The notes under the pieces: generated by a model
Databases searched by the model: none
The model's input: the letters and a program-made list of their open reading frames with translations, nothing else
What the model was told of the DNA's origin: nothing
Position numbers and translations under genes: made by a program
Shown here: positions 42,931 to 51,737 of the stretch, piece after piece
Layout of the letters: each line of letters begins with the position of its first letter
Numbering within the stretch: position 1 is the first letter of the stretch
From: Actinoplanes sp. TBRC 11911
GTDB taxonomy: Bacteria > Actinomycetota > Actinomycetes > Mycobacteriales > Micromonosporaceae
Direction of reading: 5' to 3'
Length of the DNA stretch: 64,000 nt
Assembly: GCF_012933445.1 (NCBI RefSeq)
Contig: NZ_JABBNC010000002.1
Span: forward strand, 248,001 to 312,000

Positions 42931-43040
42931 ACTTTCCGGAAAATCGGACTTTCCTGACTCAGGAAAGTCCGCAAACCAAAGCGAACTTTCCTGAAAACTA
43001 GACTTTACTGTATCAATCAAGTCTGGTTTTCAGGAAAGTT
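42931..43040. promoter_or_regulatory. Operator array upstream of the AbiE-like pair
   Basis: Five copies of ACTTTCCTGA or its complement: 42931-42940 (one mismatch), 42948-42957, 42959-42968 (inverted), 42985-42994 and 43030-43039 (inverted). The middle two make a perfect 27-base palindrome (42945-42971). The last two form a 22-base inverted repeat (42984-43005 and 43019-43040, 21 of 22 paired) around 13 bases. The region is AT-rich compared with its surroundings. AbiEi proteins repress by binding inverted repeats at their promoter, which fits. Confidence 0.75.
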
Positions 43041-43129
43041 AGCTGGTGGATGGACTGTTCCGTTGATCGACCGAGAGAGTCGGCTCGGCGGCGGCCGGCG
43101 CGCTGGGGCACGGCGGCCGCTTCCAAGAG

Positions 43130-44020
43130 CTATGGGGTTGAGGTCACGAAGTCGGTGACCGCGCGGGCGAACTCGTCGGGCTGCTCGAGGTGGCCGAAAT
43201 GGCCGCTCTTCTCCAGCACGACTAGCCGTGAGCCCGGGATTCCCGCGTGCAGTTCGTCTGCCGCGCGGGGGCCGCAGATGAAGTCGTGCCGGCCGACGAC
43301 CACCAACGTCGGGATGGTGATGCTGGCTAGAGCCGAGCGGTCGTCGATGGTCTGCGGCGCGTGGCAGTCGTCCAGTCCGGAGATGTAACTTCCGTGGACG
43401 GCCGTCCGGGCCTCGGCGAACTCGCGCTCCCTGTCCCAATAGTCGGCGAAGTAGACCGGGAACAGGCGCTGGGCCGCGGTCGTGAAACCGTTGTCGTCGG
43501 CGATCGCGGGCACCGACTGCCATGCCTCCACAACGTCGGCCAGCCGCGGATCGTCGGCGTGCTGCTTCGCGAACGCCTGCAGGTTCCGGTTCGCCTCGGC
43601 GAAGTGTTCGGGGCCGACCGACGCCGCGCTCTCGTACAGAGTCACTCCGGCTAGCCGGTCGCGCGTGTAGGCGTAGTACTGGGCGACGAAGCCACCGTGG
43701 GAGTGGCCGAGCAGATGCGGCCGATCGACCCCGAGGTGATCGATGAGGCCGTCGAGCGCGCGGGTGTAGTGCTCCCGGGTGTAGCCGTCCGGGTGCGTTG
43801 CCAGCCGACCCGACCCTCCGGTGCCGATCGGCTCGACATACACGGTGGTCAGCGACCGCTCCACGGTCGGCATACGGAGGTAACCCCAGTCGAATCCGGG
43901 GCCACCCGGGTGCACGATGCAGACCGGCCCGGAGCCGAAGACGTGGTAGCGCTGGGTCACTCCGTCGATCTCGATGGTGTGCTGACCGGCCGACAGCGGC
44001 CGGTCCATTCGCGTGGTCAC
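43130..44020 (-). CDS. Alpha/beta hydrolase, proline iminopeptidase-like
   Basis: 296 residues. HPGGPGFDWGYLRMP gives the oxyanion HPGGPG, LGHSHGGFVAQYYA the nucleophile Ser, GRHDFICGP the acid and SGHFGHLEQPDEF the His. HPGGPG plus GGSG are marks of the prolyl iminopeptidase/peptidase S33 group. Cytoplasmic, no signal. It lies 88 bases downstream of the ECF sigma gene on the same strand and may share its transcript. Confidence 0.85.
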   Translation of the reverse strand: MTTRMDRPLSAGQHTIEIDGVTQRYHVFGSGPVCIVHPGGPGFDWGYLRMPTVERSLTTVYVEPIGTGGSGRLATHPDGYTREHYTRALDGLIDHLGVDRPHLLGHSHGGFVAQYYAYTRDRLAGVTLYESAASVGPEHFAEANRNLQAFAKQHADDPRLADVVEAWQSVPAIADDNGFTTAAQRLFPVYFADYWDREREFAEARTAVHGSYISGLDDCHAPQTIDDRSALASITIPTLVVVGRHDFICGPRAADELHAGIPGSRLVVLEKSGHFGHLEQPDEFARAVTDFVTSTP

Positions 44021-44108
44021 GATGGTATTCCCTCTCGTGCTTCAGACCAGGACGGCCGTCAAGAGAGAGGAGGCCGGGCAGAAGTTCGCCACGCGCCGGT
44101 GACGATCG

Positions 44109-45062
44109 TCACCCCACGGGAGCGCCCATGTATCGACGCGGCGGGACCGGGAAGAACAGCCGCAGGCTCTGCACCCGCCCCTGCTCGTGGGTCAGCAGCC
44201 AGGTCACCGCGGGCGGGCAATGATCCGGGTCGTCGGACGGGCTCGTCATGGCGTTGTCCCAGATGGTCAGGTCACGGCTGGCCACGGTGCTGGTGACCCG
44301 CTGGTGGATCCCCGCCGTCAGATCCCGGTCCATCCCCCAGAGCAGCATGTCCCGTCCGCCGCGCTCACCCATGCCGCCCTGCAACCGGACGTCGGGTGCC
44401 CATCGGTCGGCGACGACCGCGGCGAACTCGCCGCGCTGGGCGGCGGCCAGCAGTTCGACTCCGTCCCGGTGCCGCTCCGCGTTCAGCGCGGCCGAGTCGT
44501 CGTGGGCGGCCTCGCGGTTCGACGCCAGGAGATCGACCATCTGCGTCTTGGCGGCGGCGAGCCGGCTTCGGACCGTGCCGATCGGCACGTCGCAGAGCGC
44601 CGCTATCCGGTCATATGTCGTGACATTGCTGAAATATCGCAACATGACGGTCAGGCGGAGCGACGGCGACAGTCCCTCGATGGCCGCCCAGATCCAGTCG
44701 CGCAGGGCGTGGTTCTCGATCAGCGCCTCCGGCCCCGCATCGCCGGTCACCCGGTCCGGGTCGGTCAGCACCGGAATCTCGCGGGCCGGGCGGAAGCGGG
44801 CGCGGCACTCGTTGCGCACGATCATCCGCAGCCAGGCCCCGACCGAGACGCCGTCCCGGACATCCCCGATCTTCCGCAGCGCGATGAGGATCGCGTCCTG
44901 GACGGCGTCCTCGGCGTCCGGGCCGCGGCCCAGGATGCGCAGCGCCACGGCCTTCATGCCGGCTTCGTGCCGCGCGAGCAGAACCGCCAGCGCATCGCCG
45001 TCACCGGCCTGCGCCCGAGCGGTCAGGTCGGCGTCGGACGGAAGGAGAGTCGTTGCAGCCAT
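44109..45062 (-). CDS. ECF sigma factor with SnoaL-like C-terminal domain
   Basis: 317 residues. Region 2 (LLARHEAGMKAVALRILGRG, DAEDAVQDAILIALRKIGDV, GAWLRMIVRNECRARFR) and region 4 (GLSPSLRLTVMLRYFSNVTT, RIAALCDVPIGTVRSRLAAA) are complete. About 110 extra residues form a SnoaL/NTF2-like domain (LLAAAQRGEFAAVVADRWAP, VRSL-type end). Such C-terminal extensions control sigma activity without a separate anti-sigma factor, and none is encoded here. The adjacent hydrolase is a possible target. Confidence 0.85.
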   Translation of the reverse strand: MAATTLLPSDADLTARAQAGDGDALAVLLARHEAGMKAVALRILGRGPDAEDAVQDAILIALRKIGDVRDGVSVGAWLRMIVRNECRARFRPAREIPVLTDPDRVTGDAGPEALIENHALRDWIWAAIEGLSPSLRLTVMLRYFSNVTTYDRIAALCDVPIGTVRSRLAAAKTQMVDLLASNREAAHDDSAALNAERHRDGVELLAAAQRGEFAAVVADRWAPDVRLQGGMGERGGRDMLLWGMDRDLTAGIHQRVTSTVASRDLTIWDNAMTSPSDDPDHCPPAVTWLLTHEQGRVQSLRLFFPVPPRRYMGAPVG

Positions 45063-45152
45063 CGTCGTGTCGTCCCCCGGATTGTCGGCGCCTGCGCGCT
45101 CAGTGGCACAACAACGACAGGGATCAGGACGGCATTCCCGGAGGGCTCTTTG

Positions 45153-45386
45153 CTACTGGCCTTCGGGGTCCTCGACCAGAGCCTTGCGGTGCTCCGTGAT
45201 CCAGGCTTCGACGTCGTGCTTGCGCCAGACCGATCCCATGATCAGTGTTTGGAAGGGTGCGGGGAAATCACGATCCCGGGTCAGCTGGTAAACCCTATTC
45301 CGGCCGACGCCAAGCCGTCGTTGGATCTCCGCGGCGCCCATCAGCTCGCCCGGCAGTACACCGCCGTGGTCGGGGATCTCATTCAC
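45153..45386 (-). CDS. Small helix-turn-helix DNA-binding protein (paralog)
   Basis: 77 residues. MGAAEIQRRLGVGRNRVYQL is the HTH, followed by RDFPAPFQTLIMGSVWRKHD and VEAWITEHRKAL. It aligns along its length with the 79-residue protein at 19278-19517 but is well diverged. The AlpA/excisionase-like fold suggests a mobile-element origin. A 42-base block conserved with the other locus lies upstream; no integrase is present. Confidence 0.72.
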   Translation of the reverse strand: MNEIPDHGGVLPGELMGAAEIQRRLGVGRNRVYQLTRDRDFPAPFQTLIMGSVWRKHDVEAWITEHRKALVEDPEGQ

Positions 45387-45463
45387 AGAGCAGACGCTAC
45401 GTGTGTCCTAACTGGGATCTCTCTCTATGCACATGCTCTAATCACATGTAACATACGTCGATA

Positions 45464-45505
45464 GAGGCGGCGGGCAGCGTGCCGAGGCCGTGGCAAGCCG
45501 CTTCC
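45464..45505. repeat. 42-base block conserved upstream of small HTH genes, copy 2
   Basis: Starts GAGGCGGCGGGCAGCG and ends GCAAGCCGCTTCC; 36 of 42 bases equal 19597-19638. It lies 78 bases upstream of the HTH start, divergent side. A short inverted pair, ACATG/CATGT (45431-45449), is nearer the HTH gene. The rest of 45387-45594 shows no feature. Confidence 0.65.
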
Positions 45506-45594
45506 AAACACAAAGTCAAAGCCGCGGTGCCGTGACGCGAGGCGGGATCCGAGCCATTGATTAAGATCAGGTTCGTGATGTGTGGAAAGGGCGC

Positions 45595-47367
45595 ATGAGC
45601 GGCCCGGTGCTGGTGTCGCCGCTGGGCGACTGGGGATGGTTGGAAGCGGGCATCCTCTCGGGTGACGTCCTAGTCCGTGACAGCGATGTGCGGTCGCATA
45701 TCTCCTACTGGGTTCGAGCCGACCGGGACGGGCCGCTGACTCGCCGCCTGCTCACCTTCACGACCGATCGCCGAGTGTCGGCTCGCCGGACGGTTTTCGA
45801 GCTGCTGGACCAGTTGAGCGACCAGCTACCCGGCCACCCCCCGGGCTGGCCCCTGATGGCGGATGCCGCCGAGCCGGCCCTGAGCGACGTCGATGCGCAG
45901 GTGCGGCGTATCGCGGCGACAGTACTGGTGAATACCGCCGAACCCGATCGGGCCGTCGCGGCCTTGGACGCCTCGGCCGATCCGGGCGTCCGGATCAACC
46001 TGGTAGACGGTATTCCCTGGTACAAGGTGGCCGGGCATCAAGCCATCCTGGAACGTCTGCGATCGGACTCCGTTCCGGCCATCCGGCTGCTGGCAACCTG
46101 TGCCACGTTCGGCTGGGACTCGGCGGCCTGGCCGGTACTGGACGCCGCGATCCGTGCTGAGATTGACGCATGCGTCGGTGTCTTGGGGGCACCGGGCTCT
46201 CGTCTTGGGTGGACGGCGGGTCAGTACTGGGCACGGGCGATGACCCGCTTCGACCGGGAGGAGGACTGCTGCGCCTGGGCGGAGCGGCTGGCGAACGAGG
46301 CAGAGAGCCTGGATGTCAGGCTCGAAGGTGCCCGGATGGCGGTCGGAGCAATGCGGCAATGGCGGGCTGCGCCTGGCCGGTTGACGCCTGTGCTGACCGG
46401 TCTCCTTCGGGAAGAGCCCTCCGAGGTCCGGTCGGCGGCGGTGCGAGCGCTGGCGGCGTCGCTGACCGCCACCCGGCTCGCCGCCGCCGATCTCGCGGCG
46501 GTGATGGACGACCCGGATCTCGGCGCGGTGGCCACCACCGCGCTGGGCTGCGTCGGCGACCACCGAGCGGTGCCGTACCTAGTACGGCTGATGCTCGCCG
46601 GCAGTGACGAGCCCCGACTGGTCGAAGCGTTTAACGCTGTTGCTGCGGCGGGCGCCGACCCGCAGGCACCGGTCGCCGCCGCGCGTCAGATGCTGGCCGC
46701 ACACGCGGACTCGTCCGAACCGGAGTTGCCGATGCGAGTGCTGGCCGCGTTCGGACCGGCCGCGGCCGCCGCGGTGCCGGAGCTCCACGCCAGGTTTGGG
46801 AAAGTCGAGAACGACACGCCCGACCTGACGTTTCACGTCCTCGGAAGGATCGGGCCGGCCGCCGTGGCCGCGGCGCCGTCGCTACGGGAATTTTCGACGC
46901 AGGCTGCGCTGTCCGCTCTCGTGAAAGTCACGTCGGACCGGGATCTCGCGGAACTCCCGCCCGAGCTTCGCCAGAGCCGCTTCGGATCGAAACTGCTGGC
47001 CTGGCTCGCCGAGCACGCCGTTCTCACCGCCCGTCAGCGCCAGCAGGTGCGGAGTTTCTTCCAGGAGCAGGGAAACGGGGTGGTGGAAGCGGCTCGGGCG
47101 CTATGGCTTCAGGAAGGTCCCGCGGTAGCCCTCGAACTCCTGGAGGTCCTGCCGAAGTTCCTGTTCGACGACATACTCGGGCCGAAGGTGCTGCGGTTGT
47201 TCGCGACGATGGGGCCGCACGCGCGGCCGGTGCTCGACCGGGTGGACGGGTTGATCACGCCTCGCCGGCGGGTCGAGATCTACCTCGGCGACTCCGACGC
47301 GGAGATGCGCTGGGACGAGGTGCTGCTCGCCGGGGCGATCGCCGCGCGTGAGCGGATCGTCGGATGA
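45595..47367 (+). CDS. HEAT-repeat protein
   Basis: 590 residues from ATG 45595, preceded by GGAAAGGG; an earlier GTG at 45580 is in frame. Repeating helical pairs of about 30-40 residues cover most of the length, e.g. ALSDVDAQVRRIAATVLVNT, EEPSEVRSAAVRALAASLTA, MDDPDLGAVATTALGCVGDH, RAVPYLVRLML. These are HEAT/PBS-lyase-type repeats that form protein-binding solenoids. No catalytic motif or signal. Related HEAT proteins are common and uncharacterised in actinomycetes. Confidence 0.8.
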   Translation: MSGPVLVSPLGDWGWLEAGILSGDVLVRDSDVRSHISYWVRADRDGPLTRRLLTFTTDRRVSARRTVFELLDQLSDQLPGHPPGWPLMADAAEPALSDVDAQVRRIAATVLVNTAEPDRAVAALDASADPGVRINLVDGIPWYKVAGHQAILERLRSDSVPAIRLLATCATFGWDSAAWPVLDAAIRAEIDACVGVLGAPGSRLGWTAGQYWARAMTRFDREEDCCAWAERLANEAESLDVRLEGARMAVGAMRQWRAAPGRLTPVLTGLLREEPSEVRSAAVRALAASLTATRLAAADLAAVMDDPDLGAVATTALGCVGDHRAVPYLVRLMLAGSDEPRLVEAFNAVAAAGADPQAPVAAARQMLAAHADSSEPELPMRVLAAFGPAAAAAVPELHARFGKVENDTPDLTFHVLGRIGPAAVAAAPSLREFSTQAALSALVKVTSDRDLAELPPELRQSRFGSKLLAWLAEHAVLTARQRQQVRSFFQEQGNGVVEAARALWLQEGPAVALELLEVLPKFLFDDILGPKVLRLFATMGPHARPVLDRVDGLITPRRRVEIYLGDSDAEMRWDEVLLAGAIAARERIVG

Positions 47368-47375
47368 TCTGAGCG

Positions 47376-47966
47376 CTACGGGGTGGCCAGCAGCGCCGTC
47401 ACGGTGCGGACGAGGGCCCGACGGGAGGCGGGCACCGACATGCCCATCGCCTCGCGCCACGTCGACCATGTCGGCCACATCGACACCGCCGTCAAGGCGT
47501 TCAGCAATTCGTCGTTGCCGTCGATCTCGGGGGCGAACAGCGTTGCCAGCTCGTCTCGCACGCGGGCCACGTGCAGCTTCCGGTACCGCTGCAGCGTCTC
47601 CGAGAACGGCTCCTTGATGGCGGCCGCCTTTGCCGTCGGGCCAATCTGTTCCAGCAGGCGGGCCCGCTGCGCGCAGTACGCGTCGATACGCTCGGCCAGC
47701 GGGCGGTCCGGCTTGATCTGCTTGTGGGCCGCGTCTCGTAGCTCCAGCACCCGCTTGCCGGACGCCGCGAACAGGGCCTCCATGTCGGCGAAGTGGCTCC
47801 ACAACGCGCGCAGCGAGACTCCCGCCTGCTTGGCGATGCGGTCCGCGGTGGGGCGCAGGTCGCCCTCGCGGATGAGCTGCAACTGGGCGTCGACGATCGC
47901 GTTGCGGGTGCGTTCGGAACGTGCGGTCCGGCCGTCGACACGCTGCGGCGAAGGGGACGCGGTCAC
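47376..47966 (-). CDS. TetR-family regulator (end of the lva-like operon)
   Basis: 196 residues from GTG 47966, which overlaps the dehydrogenase stop in GTGA. The HTH is TRNAIVDAQLQLIREGDLRP, ADRIAKQAGVSLRALWSHFA. The C-terminal domain is helical. As last gene of the operon it may regulate the far upstream promoter, where a 17-base palindrome (56505-56521) lies, or the internal one at 51690-51706. Target sites are inferred only from symmetry. Confidence 0.85.
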   Translation of the reverse strand: MTASPSPQRVDGRTARSERTRNAIVDAQLQLIREGDLRPTADRIAKQAGVSLRALWSHFADMEALFAASGKRVLELRDAAHKQIKPDRPLAERIDAYCAQRARLLEQIGPTAKAAAIKEPFSETLQRYRKLHVARVRDELATLFAPEIDGNDELLNALTAVSMWPTWSTWREAMGMSVPASRRALVRTVTALLATP

Positions 47967-49159
47967 GACGAATACCGTTTCAGTTCGCGGCGGGCCAGCG
48001 ATCGTTTGTGCACCTCGTCGGGGCCGTCGGCCAGCCGCAGCGTACGGGTGTTCGCCCAGATCCGGGCCAGCGGCGTGTCCTGGCCGACCCCGGCCGCGCC
48101 GTGCGTCTGGATGGCCTTGTCGACGATCCACTCGACGGTCGACGGCACCGTGATCTTGATGGCTTGGATCTCGGTGTGCGCGCCCTTGTTGCCGACCGTG
48201 TCCATCAGCCAGGCGGCCTTCAAGACCAGGAGCCGGGCCTGTTCGATGCGCACCCGCGACTCGGCGATCCAGTCCTGCACCACCCCCTGCTCGGCGAGCG
48301 ACTTGCCGAACGAGAAACGGGACAGCGCCCGCGTGCACATCAGTTCCAGAGCGCGTTCGGCCATGCCGATCAGCCGCATGCAGTGGTGGATGCGTCCCGG
48401 TCCGAGACGGGCCTGCGAAATGGCGAACCCGCTGCCCTCCGGGCCGATCAAAGAGGACACGGGGACGCGTACGGAGTCAAGAATGATCTCGGCGTGGCCA
48501 CCGTGATCGCCGTCGGTGTAGCCGAACACCGTCATCCCGCGCTTGACCGTCAGGCCCGGGGTGTCGCGCGGCACCAGGATCATGCTCTGCTGCACGTGGC
48601 GGGCCGCGGACGGATCGGTCTTGCCCATCACGATGAAGATCTTGCAGTTCGGGTTCATCGCGCCGCTGATGTAGAACTTGTGCCCGGTGATCACGTAGTC
48701 GTCGCCGTCGCGCTCGATCCGGGTGCCGATGTTCGTGGCGTCCGACGAGGCGACGGATGGTTCGGTCATCGCGAAGGCCGAGCGGATCGTGCCGTCCAGC
48801 AACGGGTCGAGCCACTGGCGCTGCTGCGACTCGGAGCCGAACTCGGCGAGCACCTCCATGTTCCCGGTGTCCGGCGCCGCGCAGTTCAACGCCGCCGGCG
48901 CCAGCGTGGGACTGCGACCGGTGATCTCCGCGAGCGGCGCGTACTGCAGGTTCGTCAGCCCGGCGCCGTGCGTCCCGGGCAGGAAGAGATTCCACAGGCC
49001 CTCGCGCTTGGCGATCACCTTCAGCTCTTCGATCACCGGCGGCGGTTCCCAGCCGTACGCCTCGACGGCACCCTCGGCCGGGTAGACGTGCTCGTCCATG
49101 AACGCGGACAGCCGCTTACGGTAGTCCTCGGTCTTGGCATCGAAGCCGAAGTCCATCAA
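47963..49159 (-). CDS. ACAD10/11-type acyl-CoA dehydrogenase (LvaC-like)
   Basis: 398 residues. FAMTEPSVASSDATNIGT and YVITGHKFYISGAMNP are the flavin/substrate loops. The C-terminal signature is LRLADGPDEVH instead of the classical YEGT-type found in the other dehydrogenase (35998-37170); ADGPDEV marks ACAD10/11 relatives. In the levulinate pathway LvaC acts after a kinase to turn a 4-phospho-acyl-CoA into the 3-hydroxy form. The kinase-type gene directly upstream (4-base overlap) supports the same role. Confidence 0.85.
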   Translation of the reverse strand: MMDFGFDAKTEDYRKRLSAFMDEHVYPAEGAVEAYGWEPPPVIEELKVIAKREGLWNLFLPGTHGAGLTNLQYAPLAEITGRSPTLAPAALNCAAPDTGNMEVLAEFGSESQQRQWLDPLLDGTIRSAFAMTEPSVASSDATNIGTRIERDGDDYVITGHKFYISGAMNPNCKIFIVMGKTDPSAARHVQQSMILVPRDTPGLTVKRGMTVFGYTDGDHGGHAEIILDSVRVPVSSLIGPEGSGFAISQARLGPGRIHHCMRLIGMAERALELMCTRALSRFSFGKSLAEQGVVQDWIAESRVRIEQARLLVLKAAWLMDTVGNKGAHTEIQAIKITVPSTVEWIVDKAIQTHGAAGVGQDTPLARIWANTRTLRLADGPDEVHKRSLARRELKRYSS

Positions 49160-50148
49160 TACCCCTCCAGCGCCTCGTGGCCGCGCCTGACCAGCGGGCC
49201 CACCATGTCGCCGATCGTGTCGAAGCCCTCGCCCACGGTCTGGCCGTGAACGTAGCGATAATGCACGCCTTCGAGAATGGCGGCGAGCTTGAATGCGGCG
49301 AAGCCCACGTACCAGTGCAGGTCGCTGACGTCCCGGCCGCTGCGCTCGCCGTACCGGGCGCCCATCTCGAACAGGCTCGGATGGCCGGGGATCTCGATCG
49401 GGGCGATCGCCCGGCCGTCGCGGATCTGCAACGGCCGGCCCGCGTAGACCATCATGAGCGCGATGTCGCTGAGCGGGTCACCCAGCGTCGACATCTCCCA
49501 GTCCAGCACCGCGCTGATCCGCAGCCCGTCGCCGATGAGCACATTGTCGAGCCGGTAGTCGCCGTGCACCACCGTGCCCGGCCCGCCCGCCGGGATGTGC
49601 ACCGCGAGCCGCGCGTGCAACTCGTCGAGCCCGGGCACGTCACGGCCGCGCGACGCGTCGAGCTGTTTCTTCCACCGCGCGACCTGGCGCGCGTTGTAGC
49701 CCTCCGGACGCCCGAAGTCGGCGAGCCCGATCGCCGCCGGGTCGAGCGCGTGCAGGTCGGCGAGAGTGTCCACGAGGGACAATGTCAGAGCGTGCATCGC
49801 CTCCGGACCCATCGACGCCAGCACGTCGACGTCCCGGTAGATCGTGCCGTCGACGTGTTCCATCAGGTAGAAGGGCGCGCCGATCACGTCCGGGTCGGTG
49901 CACAGCAGGATCGGATGCGGCGCCGGGAAACCCGCCTTCGACAACGCCTCCAGTACCCGGTGCTCGCGCACCATGTCGTGCGCTGTGGGCAGCACGTGCC
50001 CGAGCGGCGGCCGGCGCAGCACCCAGCGGTTCTCGCCGTCGCTGACCGCGTACGTGAGATTGGAGCGGCCGCCGGCGAACATGCTGCCGGTCAGCTCGCG
50101 CCCGGTTCCCAGGTACGCCCGTAGGCGTTCGAGATCGAGCCCCTTCAC
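49156..50148 (-). CDS. APH-family phosphotransferase (LvaA/ACAD10-like kinase)
   Basis: 330 residues from GTG 50148, overlapping the SDR stop. The aminoglycoside-phosphotransferase fold shows GGRSNLTYAVSDGENRWVLR, the Brenner motif VVHGDYRLDNVLIG, and the metal site VLDWEMSTLGDPLSDIALMM. This subgroup sits beside ACAD10/11 enzymes, and LvaA phosphorylates 4-hydroxyacyl-CoA; it is not expected to act on antibiotics. The small partner protein LvaB has no counterpart here. Coupled at both ends by 4-base overlaps. Confidence 0.85.
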   Translation of the reverse strand: MKGLDLERLRAYLGTGRELTGSMFAGGRSNLTYAVSDGENRWVLRRPPLGHVLPTAHDMVREHRVLEALSKAGFPAPHPILLCTDPDVIGAPFYLMEHVDGTIYRDVDVLASMGPEAMHALTLSLVDTLADLHALDPAAIGLADFGRPEGYNARQVARWKKQLDASRGRDVPGLDELHARLAVHIPAGGPGTVVHGDYRLDNVLIGDGLRISAVLDWEMSTLGDPLSDIALMMVYAGRPLQIRDGRAIAPIEIPGHPSLFEMGARYGERSGRDVSDLHWYVGFAAFKLAAILEGVHYRYVHGQTVGEGFDTIGDMVGPLVRRGHEALEGY

Positions 50149-50921
50149 CGGATGCCCGCCTCGAACGTGCGCTGCATCTTGTTCATCCCGCCCAGCCAGC
50201 GGTCGGTGTCCGCGGCCCGCAGCCGGAAGAACTCGGCCACCTCGGCGTGCGGCAGGATCAGGAAGCTGTCGCCTTCGAGGGCCTTCGCGACGATCGCGGC
50301 GACCTCCTCGGCCTCCAGCGCGCTCTCGCTGAGCAGCTTGGCGCTGGCGCTGCCCCGCTCGCGGCCCCGGTTCAGCATGTCGGTGCGCACGCCCTGCGGG
50401 CACAGGGCCTGCACGATCAAACCCCGGTGCGCGTACGTCGCGCGCAACCACTCCGCGTACGCCAGTGCCGCGTGCTTGGTGACCGAGTACGGCGCGCTGC
50501 CGAGCAGGGACAGCAGACCGGCCGCGCTGACGGTCATGACCAGGCGTTTCGGGGTGTCCTGGTCGAGCCAGCGGGGGAGCAGCGCCCGGCTCACGTAGAC
50601 GTGCGACATCACGTTGACATGCCAGGCCCGCGACCAGTCGTCGTCCGGGGTGGCCTCGTCGCCCGCGGTGAGGGTGCCGGCGTTCGCGCAGAACAGGTCG
50701 ATCCCGCCGAGCTCGGCCCACGCGGTCTCGACGAGTCGCCGGGTGTCGTCCTCGTTCGCGGCGTCGCCGGGCACCGCCAGCCCGCCGATGTCGCTGGCCA
50801 CCGCCTGCGCGGCCGCCGGGTCCAGGTCGTTGACGATCACCTCGGCGCCGTCGGCGGCGAACCGGCGGGCCAGGGCCGCGCCGATCCCGCCGCCGGCGCC
50901 GGTGACGACGACCCTGCTCAC
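50145..50921 (-). CDS. SDR-family oxidoreductase 1
   Basis: 258 residues. Cofactor loop VVVTGAGGGIGAALARRFAA, then CANAG, catalytic Ser region MTVSAAGLLSLLG and YSVTK (Tyr, Lys). The acidic end of strand 2 (VNDLD) indicates NAD preference. Overlaps neighbours by 4 bases each side. Likely oxidises a 3-hydroxyacyl-CoA or related alcohol in the pathway; substrate not determinable. Confidence 0.9.
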   Translation of the reverse strand: MSRVVVTGAGGGIGAALARRFAADGAEVIVNDLDPAAAQAVASDIGGLAVPGDAANEDDTRRLVETAWAELGGIDLFCANAGTLTAGDEATPDDDWSRAWHVNVMSHVYVSRALLPRWLDQDTPKRLVMTVSAAGLLSLLGSAPYSVTKHAALAYAEWLRATYAHRGLIVQALCPQGVRTDMLNRGRERGSASAKLLSESALEAEEVAAIVAKALEGDSFLILPHAEVAEFFRLRAADTDRWLGGMNKMQRTFEAGIR

Positions 50922-51661
50922 CGCGCAGCCCCGGTCAGCGTGTACCCGCCGTCGATGACGATGGTCTGACCGGTGATCCAGCCCGCGTCCGGCGAGCAGA
51001 GGAAATGGACCGCGCCGGACACGTCCTCCGGGATGCCGAGGCGTGCCATCGGGTACGTGGCGACGACCTCGTCCTCGTAGCCCTCGTACAGCGCGGAGGC
51101 GAACCGGGTCTTGACGATCCCGGGGGCGACCGCGTTGACGCGGACCTTGGGGGCCAGCTCGACGGCCAGCTCCTTGGTGAGGTGGAGCAGCGCGGCCTTG
51201 GTGATGCCGTAGAAGGCGATCCCCGGCGACGCGGTGAGACCCGAGACCGACGACAGGTTCACGATCGAGCCGCCCTCGGACAGGCCGCCGCGTAACGCCT
51301 CCTGCACCCAGCCGAGGGTGCCGATGATGTTGACCTCGAAGATCTTCCGGGCGGCGCCGAGGTCCATCTCGCCCAGCGGCCCGTACACCGGGTTGATCCC
51401 GATGTTGTTGACCAGCGTGGTGATCGGGCCGAACTCGCCCAGCACGGTGTCGATCACCGCGGCTCGGTGGTCCGGGTCGTCGCCCTTGCCGGCCACGGCG
51501 AGCGCGACCGAGGGGCCGCCCAGGTCCTTGGCGGCCTGTTCGAGCGCCTCGGGTTTACGGCCGGTGATGCACACCTTGTAACCCTCGGCGACGAAGCGTT
51601 GGGCGATGGCGAAGCCGATTCCTCTGCTGGCCCCGGTCACGATCGCCACTTGGTCCGACAT
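50918..51661 (-). CDS. SDR-family oxidoreductase 2 (FabG-like)
   Basis: 247 residues from ATG 51661, preceded by GAGGAG; an opening at 51706 would cover the operator. Motifs AIVTGASRGIGFAIAQRF, NNIG, LSSVSGL, YGITKAAL and the end GWITGQTIVIDGGYTL are those of FabG-like 3-oxoacyl reductases. First gene of the enzyme half of the unit, after a 76-base gap from livK that contains an inverted repeat. Confidence 0.9.
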   Translation of the reverse strand: MSDQVAIVTGASRGIGFAIAQRFVAEGYKVCITGRKPEALEQAAKDLGGPSVALAVAGKGDDPDHRAAVIDTVLGEFGPITTLVNNIGINPVYGPLGEMDLGAARKIFEVNIIGTLGWVQEALRGGLSEGGSIVNLSSVSGLTASPGIAFYGITKAALLHLTKELAVELAPKVRVNAVAPGIVKTRFASALYEGYEDEVVATYPMARLGIPEDVSGAVHFLCSPDAGWITGQTIVIDGGYTLTGAAR

Positions 51662-51689
51662 CGCCCAACTCCTCTGGTCCGCCCGGTTC

Positions 51690-51706
51690 TTGCATTGCTT
51701 GTGCAA
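51690..51706. promoter_or_regulatory. Inverted repeat in the livK-SDR gap
   Basis: TTGCATTGCTTGTGCAA: arms TTGCA/TGCAA separated by 7 bases, 29 bases before the SDR start. It may be an operator of an internal promoter in the otherwise coupled unit. Confidence 0.45.
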
Positions 51707-51737
51707 ACACTAATCAAGGTGCATATCGCTCGCCAGA

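Noticed and set aside
42984..43040. Terminator for the hydrolase at 43130
   Set aside because: The inverted repeat could fold as RNA, but its arms contain the same half-site as three others nearby without T runs, so an operator is the better reading.
49156..50721. Longer kinase frame extending to 50721
   Set aside because: The extra N-terminal part is the shadow of the SDR gene; GTG 50148 overlapping the SDR stop gives the normal APH length.
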